A DNA stretch of 64,000 bases from Paraburkholderia fungorum (GTDB taxonomy: Bacteria > Pseudomonadota > Gammaproteobacteria > Burkholderiales > Burkholderiaceae). This document shows positions 25,427 to 34,371 of the stretch, in pieces. A program made the position numbers and the translations under genes. The first letter of the stretch is position 1. The number at the start of each line of letters is the position of its first letter. The DNA lies in NCBI RefSeq assembly GCF_900099835.1, contig NZ_FNKP01000003.1, forward strand, positions 434,001 to 498,000, given 5' to 3'. The notes below the pieces were generated by a model. That model was not told the DNA's origin, searched no databases, and saw only the letters and a list, made by a program, of their open reading frames with translations.

Positions 25427-27625
25427 TCACAGATCGAATTGCACCGACGCCGACACCGTGCGCGGCGCACCGAGCGACGCGCTCGCGTTACCCGCGCCCG
25501 TGTAGCCATTCAGGCCGCCCGGCACGATGTTGGTCCAGTAACTGCGATTGGTCAGATTGTCGACAGCGAGACGGAACGTGACCGCGCGATGGTAGATCTT
25601 CGTCAGATAACCGACGCCGACATCGAAGGTCGCATACGAGCCGACCGAGTAGACGTCGGCGTTATCGGTGGGACGCGAGCCGATGAAATGCGCGTTGAAG
25701 TCGGTGAAAAGACCCGGCACTTGCGGCACTTTATATTCGGCGAGCAGGTTCAGCGCGAACTCCGGCAGGCCGACAATGCGCTTGCCTTCCGTCGACGCAG
25801 AGCCGGTATCGAACAGACGCGGGTCGAGCCAGGTCACGCCGCCGAATAGTGAGAGATCGCGCGTTACGTCGCCATCCATCATCAGCTCGATGCCGCGATT
25901 GCGTTGTTCGCCGGCCGTGCCGTAGGTGCCGTCCGCGAGCGTGTACGCATAAGGACGCGTGATGCGGAATGCCGCCACCGACGCATTCACACCGCCCAGC
26001 GCGAGCTTGTAGCCCACCTCCCATTGCTTGCTGCGATACGGCGCGAGAATGTTGCCCGCGTTGGTCGATCCGGTCGGCGCAGTGTCGCCTTGCTGGAGGC
26101 TGTCTGCATAGGTGACGTACACGCTCTGATTGTCGCTCGGTCTGAACACGAGACTCGCCGCGCCCGACAAACCCTGATCCGCCGATTCGCTGGTCTGTAC
26201 GCCTTTCACGCTGTAGTTGTGCGTCGACAGCCAGCTTTGGCTGCCGGTCAGCAGCACGGACCAATACGGCGAAAACGTGATGTCGTCGCCCGCCATGAAC
26301 GATTGCTGCGTGCTCTGCGCCGATTGATAGCGATGCGTGAAGTCAGGCACGCCGGTCAGATCGAACGATTGCGGATTCGACAGATTGCCCGTGCCGAGTG
26401 TCGTCGTCGCGCCCCCCTCCGGATTGAAGTTGTCCCACGTAAAACCGCTTGTACCAAGGCTGATTGCGTGATCGATAGAACCGGTTTTAACGTGTCCATT
26501 CAGGTACAGCAGGTTGCTCGTGATCGTGAAGCGGCTCGCAGTCGCCGTGCCGATCGTCGTCGTGTAAGCGCCCGCGTTGCTGGTCAGCGTGTTGGTCGGC
26601 GCCGTCGACTCGCGATCTGCGATCTGTCGCAACACGGCAGCGGTCAGATGCCAGTCCGCTGAGAAGTCGTGACGCACGCGAATCGAACCGGTGTCGGTGG
26701 TGTCGTCGTTACCTGCGTTTTGCGAGCCATATGCAGAGTTGGTCGGATCGAGCGCAGCCGGGAAATGGACCCCGCTCGCCAGTGCGAACGTCGCGGGAAA
26801 GCCCTTCGTCACATAGTGATAGTGGCTGAAGTTGGTTTCAATCACTGTGTCTGGCGACAGATGAAAATCGAGCGCGAGACTGCCTAGCTGACGACGCACC
26901 GAGCTGTGATCCGTATAGCCAGTGCCGGTTTCGTCGAGCAGTGTGAGGCGGTAGCCAATCGCTTTCGACGGCCCGACGCGATCCGACAGATCGACGCCGC
27001 GCAGAAAGCGGCTCTGCGTGCTATAGCCGAGCGTGAAGCGCATCAGCCGGTCATCGGTTGGACGCTTCTGGACATAGTTGAACGTACCGGCCGGATTCGC
27101 CGGCCCGTATAAGGATCCGGCGAGACCGTCGAGCACTTCGATGCGGTCGAACTCTTCGAGCGGATAGTCGGTCGTCGACACCACGTTGAGTCCGTCGATG
27201 CGGCTGTTCTGCACGACGCTGCCCTGAATCCCGCGCGTCTGCGGACGCGCGCCGTCGCCTTGCGCTTCGGGCAGATAGCGCAACGCATCGGCGACGCTTT
27301 TCAGTTGCTGATTCTGGATCAGATGCTGCGGCACGACGTTGATCGTGTACGGCGTGTCGAGCCGGTCGAGTTTGCCCAGCGGGCCTAACGTCGCGTTATC
27401 GACGCGCAGGCTGTCGGATGTGGATGCAGTAGACGGCGCGGCACTGACGGCCACCGTCGGAAGCACCGTTGTGGCGGCTGTGCTTTTTGTGGCCGGTTCG
27501 GAAGCGTTCGCGGCGACAGCATCGCTCGATGCAACCGGCGCGGCTTGCGCGAACGCATGGCCGGACATGATGACAAGCGACACGGCGGCGAGCGCCCGGT
27601 CGATGGCGCGGCGTTTGAGATTCAT
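25427..27625 (-). CDS. TonB-dependent siderophore/metallophore receptor
   Basis: The 732-aa outer-membrane receptor starts at the ATG at 27625-27623, which overlaps the ATPase stop (TAATG); the longer open frame to 28453 is a shadow of the ATPase. There is a signal peptide (VIMSGHAFAQ). A Ser/Thr/Ala-rich linker leads to a plug domain (TPYTINVVPQHLIQNQQL, IDGLNVVSTTDYPLEEFDRI, GPANPAGTFNYVQKRP). A 22-strand barrel type C-terminus ends in VQFDL with terminal hydrophobic residue. The plug matches siderophore receptors of the FhuE/FpvA kind. No TonB-linked signalling (STN) extension is seen, so surface signalling through a sigma factor is unlikely. Confidence 0.9.
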   Translation of the reverse strand: MNLKRRAIDRALAAVSLVIMSGHAFAQAAPVASSDAVAANASEPATKSTAATTVLPTVAVSAAPSTASTSDSLRVDNATLGPLGKLDRLDTPYTINVVPQHLIQNQQLKSVADALRYLPEAQGDGARPQTRGIQGSVVQNSRIDGLNVVSTTDYPLEEFDRIEVLDGLAGSLYGPANPAGTFNYVQKRPTDDRLMRFTLGYSTQSRFLRGVDLSDRVGPSKAIGYRLTLLDETGTGYTDHSSVRRQLGSLALDFHLSPDTVIETNFSHYHYVTKGFPATFALASGVHFPAALDPTNSAYGSQNAGNDDTTDTGSIRVRHDFSADWHLTAAVLRQIADRESTAPTNTLTSNAGAYTTTIGTATASRFTITSNLLYLNGHVKTGSIDHAISLGTSGFTWDNFNPEGGATTTLGTGNLSNPQSFDLTGVPDFTHRYQSAQSTQQSFMAGDDITFSPYWSVLLTGSQSWLSTHNYSVKGVQTSESADQGLSGAASLVFRPSDNQSVYVTYADSLQQGDTAPTGSTNAGNILAPYRSKQWEVGYKLALGGVNASVAAFRITRPYAYTLADGTYGTAGEQRNRGIELMMDGDVTRDLSLFGGVTWLDPRLFDTGSASTEGKRIVGLPEFALNLLAEYKVPQVPGLFTDFNAHFIGSRPTDNADVYSVGSYATFDVGVGYLTKIYHRAVTFRLAVDNLTNRSYWTNIVPGGLNGYTGAGNASASLGAPRTVSASVQFDL

Positions 27626-28449
27626 TAGCACGGGGGAGGTTCGGGAGAAGAGAGAGAAGATGTCGGTGCAGCTGTGTCGGCATGCCCTGGAACGAAGAAG
27701 CGGTATCGCTCGACATCGAGTTGATCCACGGCGACGTCGTACAGTTTGCCGATTGCACGTGCGTCGATCACGTCGCGCGGTGCACCATCGGCGATGACGC
27801 GCCCGCGTTCGAGCAACACCGCGCGCGTCGCGCCATGAAACGCGTCTTCGGGACGATGGGTCGTGTTCAGAATTGCGTAGCCCTCCGCAGCGAGTGCGGC
27901 AAGCAGCGACAACATGCGCAACTGATGGCCGTAGTCGAGACCGGTCAACGGTTCGTCCATCACGAGAATTCGTGCCTGTTGCGCGAGTGCGCGCGCGAGC
28001 AGCACGCGCTGCCGCTCGCCGCCGGACAGCGCCATGTAATTGCGCGCGGCGAGATGCGTGATGTCGAGGCGTGCCAATGCGGTGTCGATAGCGGCATGGT
28101 CGGCGGAGCGCAATGTGCGGCCCAAGCCGAGATGCGGCACGCGTCCGAGCGCCACGATCTGCGAGACCGTGTATGGAAAATGTGCGACGTGGAGTTGCGG
28201 CACGTAAGCGACACATCGCGCGATGGCTTGGCGGCGCTGCTTCGAAATCGCCGTGCCATTGAGCACGACAGTTCCCGATTCGGCGGGTAACAGTCCGAGC
28301 AGGATGCGCAGCAACGTGCTCTTGCCCGCTCCATTCACGCCGAGCAGCGACACGATCTCTCCCGTCTGAACCGACAGGCTCACGCCGTCGAGTATCAGTG
28401 CATGCGAGCGTCGATATACGATGTCGCGACAAGCAAGGGTGGCGTTCAT
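27625..28449 (-). CDS. ABC transporter ATP-binding protein (FecE/FhuC type)
   Basis: This 274-aa ATPase has Walker A GVNGAGKST, Q-loop AYVPQ, signature ALSGGERQRVLLARAL, Walker B ILVMDEP and H-loop NTTH. It belongs to the iron-siderophore/cobalamin uptake group and would power the FecCD permease encoded just upstream. Its start overlaps the permease stop by 4 bp and its stop overlaps the receptor start (TAATG), giving strict translational coupling through the operon. The last 25 residues are a low-complexity Pro/Ser tail. Confidence 0.92.
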   Translation of the reverse strand: MNATLACRDIVYRRSHALILDGVSLSVQTGEIVSLLGVNGAGKSTLLRILLGLLPAESGTVVLNGTAISKQRRQAIARCVAYVPQLHVAHFPYTVSQIVALGRVPHLGLGRTLRSADHAAIDTALARLDITHLAARNYMALSGGERQRVLLARALAQQARILVMDEPLTGLDYGHQLRMLSLLAALAAEGYAILNTTHRPEDAFHGATRAVLLERGRVIADGAPRDVIDARAIGKLYDVAVDQLDVERYRFFVPGHADTAAPTSSLSSPEPPPC

Positions 28450-29531
28450 TCAAGTCCCCCTTGCCGCAGCCGCCGCAACACGAACACGAAGGCCAGCGCG
28501 CCGAATAGTTCGGTGACGATGCCTAGCGGAATCTCTCCCGCCGATACGCTGCGCGCGCACGTATCCGCGAGAATCAGACCGGCCGCGCCGAGCGCCGCGC
28601 TCAACGGCAGCACGCGCCGGTTCGACGCGCCGACAATCGCGCGCGCGATGTGCGGCACCAGCAAGCCGACCCACCCGATCACGCCCGCGAGCGACACCGT
28701 CAGCGCGGATATCAACGTAGCGACGACAATCACGCCGAGCCGGATCGCGCCGACCGGCACACCGAGACTGCGCGCTTCGTCGTCGCTCAAGGTCAAGGCG
28801 TCGAGTAGCGGAGCAAACACGCACAGCAGCGCGATGCCCGCCACGAGCGGCAACGCGAGCCGGGCAAGATCTGGCCAGCCGCTTTGCGCGAGACTGCCGA
28901 GCAACCAGTAGACGATCGCAGGCAATTGATTGAGCGGATCGGCGACGTATTTGATCAGCGACAGCAACGAAGAGAACAGCGCATTGCTGACGAGTCCGCC
29001 AAGTACGAGCATCAGCACGCCACCACCGCCCAGCATCCGCGCGATGCCAAGTCCCATCGCGACCGACAGCGTTCCGCCGACAAACGCGAACATCTGCACC
29101 GACGCGCCGTGCGCGCCGAGCACGAGGCCGAGCGCCGCGCCGAATGCCGACCCGCTCAGCACGCCGAGCAAGCCCGGCGACACCAGCGGATTGCGAAATA
29201 CCGCCTGATACGTAGCGCCCGCAGTGGACAGCGCCGCGCCGACTAGCGCCGCGCACAACACGCGCGGCAGGCGCGTATCGACAACGACCGCGTTCAGCAG
29301 CGCAGCGTGTTCAGGAGGCGCATGCAAATGCAGACGCGCGGTGAAGGTCGCGAATATGTCGGCGATTGAAACCGGATAGCGACCGGCGCACAGCGACACC
29401 AACGCGGCGGCCACGAGAAAAACGAAGGCGGCAGGCAGCGCGCGAGGGCGATTTTTCGATGCGCCAGATTCATGCGATGCAGCGCGCGGATCGGCATCGG
29501 CAAGCGTGTTCCGCGTGATAGGCGGCGACAT
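28446..29531 (-). CDS. FecCD-family iron-chelate ABC permease
   Basis: The 361-aa inner-membrane permease has about nine or ten spans and FecCD signatures: RLPRVLCAALVGAALSTAG near residue 100, NPLVSPGLLGVLSGSAFGAALGL, LGVPVGAIRLG cytoplasmic loop for ATPase contact, and GVIGWVGLLVPHIAR. It transports a ferric or other metal chelate from the periplasm. It is the first gene of the operon, and a 13-bp palindrome lies about 80 bp upstream. Confidence 0.9.
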   Translation of the reverse strand: MSPPITRNTLADADPRAASHESGASKNRPRALPAAFVFLVAAALVSLCAGRYPVSIADIFATFTARLHLHAPPEHAALLNAVVVDTRLPRVLCAALVGAALSTAGATYQAVFRNPLVSPGLLGVLSGSAFGAALGLVLGAHGASVQMFAFVGGTLSVAMGLGIARMLGGGGVLMLVLGGLVSNALFSSLLSLIKYVADPLNQLPAIVYWLLGSLAQSGWPDLARLALPLVAGIALLCVFAPLLDALTLSDDEARSLGVPVGAIRLGVIVVATLISALTVSLAGVIGWVGLLVPHIARAIVGASNRRVLPLSAALGAAGLILADTCARSVSAGEIPLGIVTELFGALAFVFVLRRLRQGGLE

Positions 29532-29611
29532 GGCGGTCCAACTGTGACGAAAGAGCGTCGTATATTACTGGACATAACGGTCGGCAAATTAACCTTCCAG
29601 GACGTAATCCA

Positions 29612-29624
29612 GATAAGACTTATC
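29612..29624. promoter_or_regulatory. Palindrome GATAAGACTTATC, weak Fur-like operator
   Basis: A perfect 6-1-6 palindrome sits 81-93 bp upstream of the uptake operon start. The half-sites GATAA/TTATC match the outer part of the Fur 7-1-7 motif, but the central positions do not. Iron control of a TonB operon would be expected. This is inference from about ten matching positions. Confidence 0.4.
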
Positions 29625-29799
29625 GACCAAACCGCGCTTTTTCCAGTGTTTTTACCGCTTATACGACTTTATAAATGTACCAACTGGTTAGTTGCGACGT
29701 AACGTCACACCGTCGATCCGATGCGCCCGCGCTCTCCGAACTGCACGTATCCATCTAAAAGCGATGCGCGCGTCTCATGCCACCCAACGTTGTGCTTCA

Positions 29800-29817
29800 G
29801 GCACTCCCAGGGTGCGC
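29800..29817 (+). promoter_or_regulatory. NtrC-like enhancer site
   Basis: GGCACTCCCAGGGTGCGC contains GCAC-N7-GTGC, the spacing of NtrC enhancer sites (TGCACC-N5-GGTGCA). It lies about 73 bp upstream of the candidate sigma-54 promoter, with further GTGC/GCAC half-sites in between (29819-29860). It supports nitrogen-limitation control of the operon downstream. Confidence 0.5.
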
Positions 29818-29889
29818 GTCGCACTCCCGTTTCACTCTCACGGTGCACTTCTCAGCGCACGGACAGCGGTTAAATCAGGCCCGACCGAC

Positions 29890-29905
29890 TGGCACGCTTC
29901 ATGCA
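29890..29905 (+). promoter_or_regulatory. Sigma-54 promoter of the guanidino/ureido operon
   Basis: TGGCACGCTTCATGCA matches the -24/-12 consensus TGGCACG-N4-TTGCA with one mismatch; GG and GC are separated by exactly 10 bp, as RpoN requires. The ATG of the binding protein is 74 bp downstream of the element. Confidence 0.7.
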
Positions 29906-29978
29906 TAGTGAACATCATTCAAGTCACTTGAATTTAATTCACACTCATTTCAACAGCATCGAACTGCACGGGAGCAAC

Positions 29979-30836
29979 ATGCATAAGCCTTTCCGCACTC
30001 TGGTACTGTCATTGACCGGCGCACTCGCGTTTTGCGCATCGGTCCCGGGTTGGGCGCAGGACAACGACTTACTGTCGCGCGTCAAGACCAACAAGGAAAT
30101 CACCATCGCCACCGAGGCGCGCTATGCGCCGTTCGAATACGTCGACAACGGCAAGATCGTCGGCTATGACGCAGATCTGATGCAGTACGTGCTGAAGTCG
30201 TTGCCCGACGTGAAGGTCAAGCAACTCGACCTGCCGTTCCAGGGCTTGCTGCCGGGCCTCGATGCAAAACGTTTCGACATCGTCGTCACTGCCGTCACGG
30301 TCAACAAGGATCGTGCGAGTCATTTCGCGTTCACGCTGCCTGTTGCCGATGCCACCACCGGCGTCCTGTTGCGCACCAACGAGACCGCAATCAAGACCCC
30401 GGACGACCTGAACGGCAAGATCGTCGGTTCGCAAACCGGCTCCGCGCAACTGCAGGCACTCGTCGCACTCGACAAGAAACTGAAGGACGCAGGCGGCCCC
30501 GGCCTCAAGCAGATCAAGCAATACGTCGCGTTCGACGAAGCCTACGCGGATCTCGCGGTAGGCCGTCTCGACGCGGTCGCGCAATCGGTCGCGAATCTCG
30601 GACCGCTGATGAAAGCCCGCCCCGGCGTATTCATGGTGATGCCGCAAACCATCGGCCCGAAGAGCTATTTCGCGTGGGTCGTGCGCAAGGACGCGGACAG
30701 CGCCACACTCGCCAAACTGTTCAGCGACGGCATTGCGCGCGCAAACAAGGACGGCACGATGAAGAAGCTTCAGGAGAAATGGTTCGGCTCGACGATGGAT
30801 GTGCCCGCCGACGCACTGCCCGCGCCGACGATGTAA
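29979..30836 (+). CDS. Polar amino-acid-type ABC substrate-binding protein
   Basis: I start at ATG 29979 (MHKPFRTLVL) with GGAG 5 nt before it; the frame is open to 29901 but that ATG overlaps the sigma-54 element. The 285-aa precursor has a signal peptide cleaved near GWAQ, and then the SBP family 3 pattern: ITIATEARYAPFEYVDNGKI, VGYDADLM, FQGLLPGLDAKRFDIVV and a second lobe with GKIVGSQTGSAQ. This class binds amino acids or small cationic compounds in the periplasm. Downstream catabolic genes suggest a guanidino or ureido ligand. It is the first gene of an eight-gene plus-strand cluster. Confidence 0.88.
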   Translation: MHKPFRTLVLSLTGALAFCASVPGWAQDNDLLSRVKTNKEITIATEARYAPFEYVDNGKIVGYDADLMQYVLKSLPDVKVKQLDLPFQGLLPGLDAKRFDIVVTAVTVNKDRASHFAFTLPVADATTGVLLRTNETAIKTPDDLNGKIVGSQTGSAQLQALVALDKKLKDAGGPGLKQIKQYVAFDEAYADLAVGRLDAVAQSVANLGPLMKARPGVFMVMPQTIGPKSYFAWVVRKDADSATLAKLFSDGIARANKDGTMKKLQEKWFGSTMDVPADALPAPTM

Positions 30837-30869
30837 GCACCACCTCCCGCATCCGATCATCGAGACGAC

Positions 30870-31532
30870 ATGAACACGCCTGACCTTCTGACCCGCTGCC
30901 TCGGCTATCTGCCGCAGTTACTGGACGGCGCATTGACCACGCTGTGGCTATCGGCGGTGGCGGTGCTGTGCGGCTTCTTCGCCGGCATCTTCATCTACAC
31001 GATGTCGGTCAGCCATAGCGCGCTGATGTCGCGCACGGCGCGGGTCTATGTCAGCGTGTTTCGTGGCACACCGGTGCTCGCGCAGTTGCTGGTGTTCTAT
31101 TACGTGCCGTCGGCAATCGGCATCACGCTGCCGGGCGTGGTGGCCGCGGCCATCGGCTTGTCGTTGAACACCGCGGCTTATCAATCGCAAATTCTGGGCG
31201 CCGGTTTCCGTTCGATTCCGCGCGGCCAGATCGAAGCGGCCAGCACCTTCAATCTCACGCGACGTCAGACGCTGTGGCATATCGAAGTCCCGCAAGTGGT
31301 TGCCGTGACGCTGCCTGCGCTAGTGTCCGAGATGATCGATATCGTGAAGGCGTCGGCGGTGATTTCGGTGATCGCCGTCACGGATCTGATGCGCGTGGGT
31401 CAACAGTTGGCGTCGTCAAGTTACCGGCCGCTCGAAGTCTATACGCTCGCTGCGTGCTTTTATCTGGCTATCACGACACTGCTTTCTCTCGCCGCGCACG
31501 GCTACGAGCGCCGTCTTGCGAAGCGCGTCTGA
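30870..31532 (+). CDS. Amino-acid-type ABC permease (first subunit)
   Basis: The 220-aa inner-membrane protein has five membrane spans, an N-terminal HisMQ-type start (LLDGALTTLWLSAVAVLCGF), YVSVFRGTPVLAQLLVFYYV and the EAA loop GQIEAASTFNLTRRQTLWHIEVPQVV that docks to the ATPase. It pairs with the next permease to form a heterodimeric pore. Spacing of 33 bp after the binding-protein gene indicates cotranscription. Confidence 0.9.
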   Translation: MNTPDLLTRCLGYLPQLLDGALTTLWLSAVAVLCGFFAGIFIYTMSVSHSALMSRTARVYVSVFRGTPVLAQLLVFYYVPSAIGITLPGVVAAAIGLSLNTAAYQSQILGAGFRSIPRGQIEAASTFNLTRRQTLWHIEVPQVVAVTLPALVSEMIDIVKASAVISVIAVTDLMRVGQQLASSSYRPLEVYTLAACFYLAITTLLSLAAHGYERRLAKRV

Positions 31533-31567
31533 TCCGCGAAACAAGATACAGGGACCGGCCGATTCTT

Positions 31568-32221
31568 ATGAACGCATTTTTCTCTCTCATACCGCGCTTT
31601 GCCGACGCAATGCTCGTGACGCTCGAGGTCAGCCTGCTTGCTGCGCTGCTCGGCATGCTCGGCGGCTTCGCGCTCAACGCGTTGCGGATGCGCTTCAGCA
31701 AGGCGTTGAGCGCGCCGTACAAAACCTACGTGTGGTTGATACGCGGCATGCCGTATCTGTCGCAACTGGTGATCGTCTATTTCGGCTTGCCAGTACTCGG
31801 GCTGACGATGACCGCCGTGCAGGCCACCGTCGTGTCGCTGTCGATCTACGCAGCGGCCTACTTCGCGGAGATTTTCCGCGCGGGCTGGTCGAGCATTCCC
31901 CACGGTCAGATTGAAGCTGCACGCGCATTCGGTATCGGCAGATGGGCCGCTTTTCGCTCGATCGAATTGCCCCAGGCGTTCGCATTCGCAGTGCCGCTGC
32001 TCGCCAATCAGGTGATTCTCGTGATCAAGGAAAGTGCGGTGGCGTCGATCATCACCGTGCCCGAACTGACGATGACCGCGAGCGACATCGTCGCGTCCAC
32101 CTACACGTATATCGGCCCGTACGCGATGCTGATCGTCTGCTACTGGCTGCTGACCCAGGCCGTCGCACTCGTCGCTGCGCGCGCCACCGCGTTGATTCCT
32201 TTTATGCAGAAGACGTCATGA
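31568..32221 (+). CDS. Amino-acid-type ABC permease (second subunit)
   Basis: The 217-aa permease starts at ATG 31568 (MNAFFSLIPRF); the longer open frame before it overlaps the previous gene. It shows YKTYVWLIRGMPYLSQLVIV and the EAA loop PHGQIEAARAFGIGRWAAFR. The last codons overlap the ATPase start (ATGA, 32218-32221). It forms the second half of the membrane channel. Confidence 0.9.
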   Translation: MNAFFSLIPRFADAMLVTLEVSLLAALLGMLGGFALNALRMRFSKALSAPYKTYVWLIRGMPYLSQLVIVYFGLPVLGLTMTAVQATVVSLSIYAAAYFAEIFRAGWSSIPHGQIEAARAFGIGRWAAFRSIELPQAFAFAVPLLANQVILVIKESAVASIITVPELTMTASDIVASTYTYIGPYAMLIVCYWLLTQAVALVAARATALIPFMQKTS

Positions 32222-33102
32222 GCGCACTCCCCATTCTTCAACTCAAAGCGGTCGGCAAGTCTTATGGCGCGACTCGCGTGCTCAAAGGCATCGACCTCGA
32301 CGTGATGCGCGGCGAGATCGTCACGCTGATCGGCCCTTCCGGTTCCGGCAAAACAACCGCGCTGCGCTGCATGAATTTTCTCGAAGCGTACGACGAAGGC
32401 GAAGTGTGGATCAAAGGCCAGTTGCTCGGCTATAAATCGAGCGGCCGCACCGAGCGCGATCGCGACAGCGAGGCGAGCCTCGCCGAAGTCCGTCGACCGG
32501 TTGCAATGGTATTCCAGCAGTTCAATTTGTGGCCGCATATGACGGTGCTGGCGAATGTGGCCGCGCCGCTGGTGTTGTCGAAGAAGATCGGCAAGGACGA
32601 AGCGCGCCGTGCCGCGTTGTCCGCGTTGCAACGTGTCGGCCTCGAACACAAGGCGGATGCGTATCCGGCTCGCCTGAGCGGCGGTCAGCAACAGCGGGTG
32701 GGAATTGCGCGCGCGCTCGCTATCGAGCCTGAAGTGATGCTGCTCGACGAGCCGACGTCGGCGCTCGACCCCGAACTCGTCGAAGAAGTGTTGAGCGTGA
32801 TCCGCTCGCTTGCGCAGGACGGCATGACGATGGTCATGGTCACGCACGAAATGAGTTTCGCCGCCAAGATTTCCGACAAGGTCGTGTTCATGGAGGCCGG
32901 ACAGATTGTCGAGGCCGGGCCGCCCGCGCAACTGTTCGGCAACACGCGCACCCCTCGTTTGCAGCAGTTTTTGAAGCCGTGGTTCGATCGGAGCCTGTCG
33001 CCTGCCCCTACCACCTCAAACGGGGCCACGAACGCCACCACGACCGGTTTAAACGTGCCAGAAGCGGCTTTGATTGTCACAGCCGATCGGGGACCCGCAT
33101 GA
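32218..33102 (+). CDS. Amino-acid-type ABC ATPase (GlnQ/HisP group)
   Basis: This 294-aa ATPase begins at ATG 32218 (MSALPILQLKAVGKSYG). Motifs are Walker A GPSGSGKTTALRC, Q-loop MVFQQFNLWPHMTVL, signature LSGGQQQRVGIARAL, Walker B VMLLDEPTSALDP and H-loop VTHEMSFA. The C-terminal 35 residues are an unusual Thr/Asn/Ala-rich extension beyond the family length. Its stop overlaps the start of the hydrolase gene (ATGA at 33099-33102), so transport and catabolism are translationally coupled. Confidence 0.92.
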   Translation: MSALPILQLKAVGKSYGATRVLKGIDLDVMRGEIVTLIGPSGSGKTTALRCMNFLEAYDEGEVWIKGQLLGYKSSGRTERDRDSEASLAEVRRPVAMVFQQFNLWPHMTVLANVAAPLVLSKKIGKDEARRAALSALQRVGLEHKADAYPARLSGGQQQRVGIARALAIEPEVMLLDEPTSALDPELVEEVLSVIRSLAQDGMTMVMVTHEMSFAAKISDKVVFMEAGQIVEAGPPAQLFGNTRTPRLQQFLKPWFDRSLSPAPTTSNGATNATTTGLNVPEAALIVTADRGPA

Positions 33103-34358
33103 GCGCTCATCTCATTGACAACGCAGCGAGCGCCACAGCGGCTCACGTCGATCCCGCACGATTGCTGACCGCGGTCGAAGCGCTCGCCAGTTTCGGCGCG
33201 CGTGCCGACGGCGGCGTGGATCGCCCCGCTCTCTCGGAGCGCGACCTTGATGCGCGCCGCTACCTGATCGACCGCGCACACGCACTCGGCTGCACCGTCA
33301 CCACCGATCACTGCGCGAACCTGTTCGTCCGCCGCGCCGGCACGGAGAACCTCCCGCCGGTCATGACCGGCAGCCACGCCGACACGCAACCGAGCGGCGG
33401 CAAGCTCGACGGCTGTTATGGCGTGCTGGCAGGACTCGAATGCATCGAAGCACTCAACGATGCAGGTATTCGTACGCGCCGTCCGCTCGACGTGGTGGTC
33501 TGGACCAACGAGGAAGGCACCCGTTTTCAGCCGGGCGCGATGGGATCGAGCGCATTCGTCGAACCCGGTTTGATCGAGACTTACCGGCTAGCGAGCGATG
33601 CGCAAGGCGTCACACTCGCCGACGCGTTGACCGCACATAAGCATGCATTTCCAGCGCTGGCAACCCGCGATGAAAAGCTGGCCGCGCATGCGTTCATCGA
33701 GTTGCATATCGAGCAAGGTCCGCAACTCGAACTCGCGGATATTCCGCTCGGCATTGTCAGCGGGATTCAGGGCGTGCGCTGGTATTCGGTGACATGCAAG
33801 GGCGTCGCCGCGCACGCAGGCACCACGCCAATGCACGCACGCCACGACGCGATGACGTTGGCGATCAACGTGCGCGCCGAGATCGAAGCGTTCGCCACAA
33901 CACTCGGCGCGGAAAACACCCGCGTCACGTTCGGCCGCTGGAACGTATCGCCGAATTCGATCAATACGATTGCGTCGTCGGTCACGTTCACCGTCGATTT
34001 CCGTCACCCCGATGACGCCGTTCTGGCCGCCTTCGATCAACAGATCGCTTCGTGCGCGCAGCGGCATCGCGCAAACCTGGAGGCGATGTTTTCCCACGCG
34101 CCGGTCGCCTTCGAGCCGGCCTTGCTTGATCGGCTGAGCGAGGCCGCCGAAGCACTGAATGCGCCGACGATGACGATGACGTCCGGCGCTTTCCACGACG
34201 CGATGTATCTGGCCCAACACTGTCCCACCGCGATGCTGTTCGTGCCAAGCCGCGACGGCATCAGTCACAACCCGCTCGAACATACCGACGACGATTACCT
34301 CGTGCTGGGCACACGCGCGCTTGCGCACTGCCTGGCCACGCTTTGCAACGAACCTTGA
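33099..34358 (+). CDS. M20-family N-carbamoyl/allantoate-type amidohydrolase
   Basis: The 419-aa zinc-dependent hydrolase has family signatures GSHADTQPSGGKLDGCYGVLAG (metal ligands His and Asp), VVWTNEEGTRFQPGAMGSSA (catalytic and metal Glu), IELHIEQGPQLE, and a dimerisation-domain GVAAHAGTTPM and SGAFHDAMYLA with a final metal-ligand His in SRDGISHNPLE. Members remove carbamoyl or ureido groups from N-carbamoyl-amino acids, allantoate or ureidoglycolate, releasing ammonia and CO2. It begins inside the stop of the ABC ATPase gene. Placement with a DUF1989 protein and a ureohydrolase suggests a ureido or guanidino nitrogen source; the exact substrate is open. Confidence 0.85.
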   Translation: MSAHLIDNAASATAAHVDPARLLTAVEALASFGARADGGVDRPALSERDLDARRYLIDRAHALGCTVTTDHCANLFVRRAGTENLPPVMTGSHADTQPSGGKLDGCYGVLAGLECIEALNDAGIRTRRPLDVVVWTNEEGTRFQPGAMGSSAFVEPGLIETYRLASDAQGVTLADALTAHKHAFPALATRDEKLAAHAFIELHIEQGPQLELADIPLGIVSGIQGVRWYSVTCKGVAAHAGTTPMHARHDAMTLAINVRAEIEAFATTLGAENTRVTFGRWNVSPNSINTIASSVTFTVDFRHPDDAVLAAFDQQIASCAQRHRANLEAMFSHAPVAFEPALLDRLSEAAEALNAPTMTMTSGAFHDAMYLAQHCPTAMLFVPSRDGISHNPLEHTDDDYLVLGTRALAHCLATLCNEP

Positions 34359-34371
34359 TAAAGGACTGACG

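Noticed and set aside
25427..28453. A single 1008-aa ORF
   Set aside because: The first 270 or so residues are a shifted reading of the ABC ATPase gene; the real receptor begins at 27625.
29532..29978. Cobalamin riboswitch upstream of the BtuF/FecCD-like operon
   Set aside because: I could not find a B12-box-like conserved core in the leader; chelate type remains undetermined.
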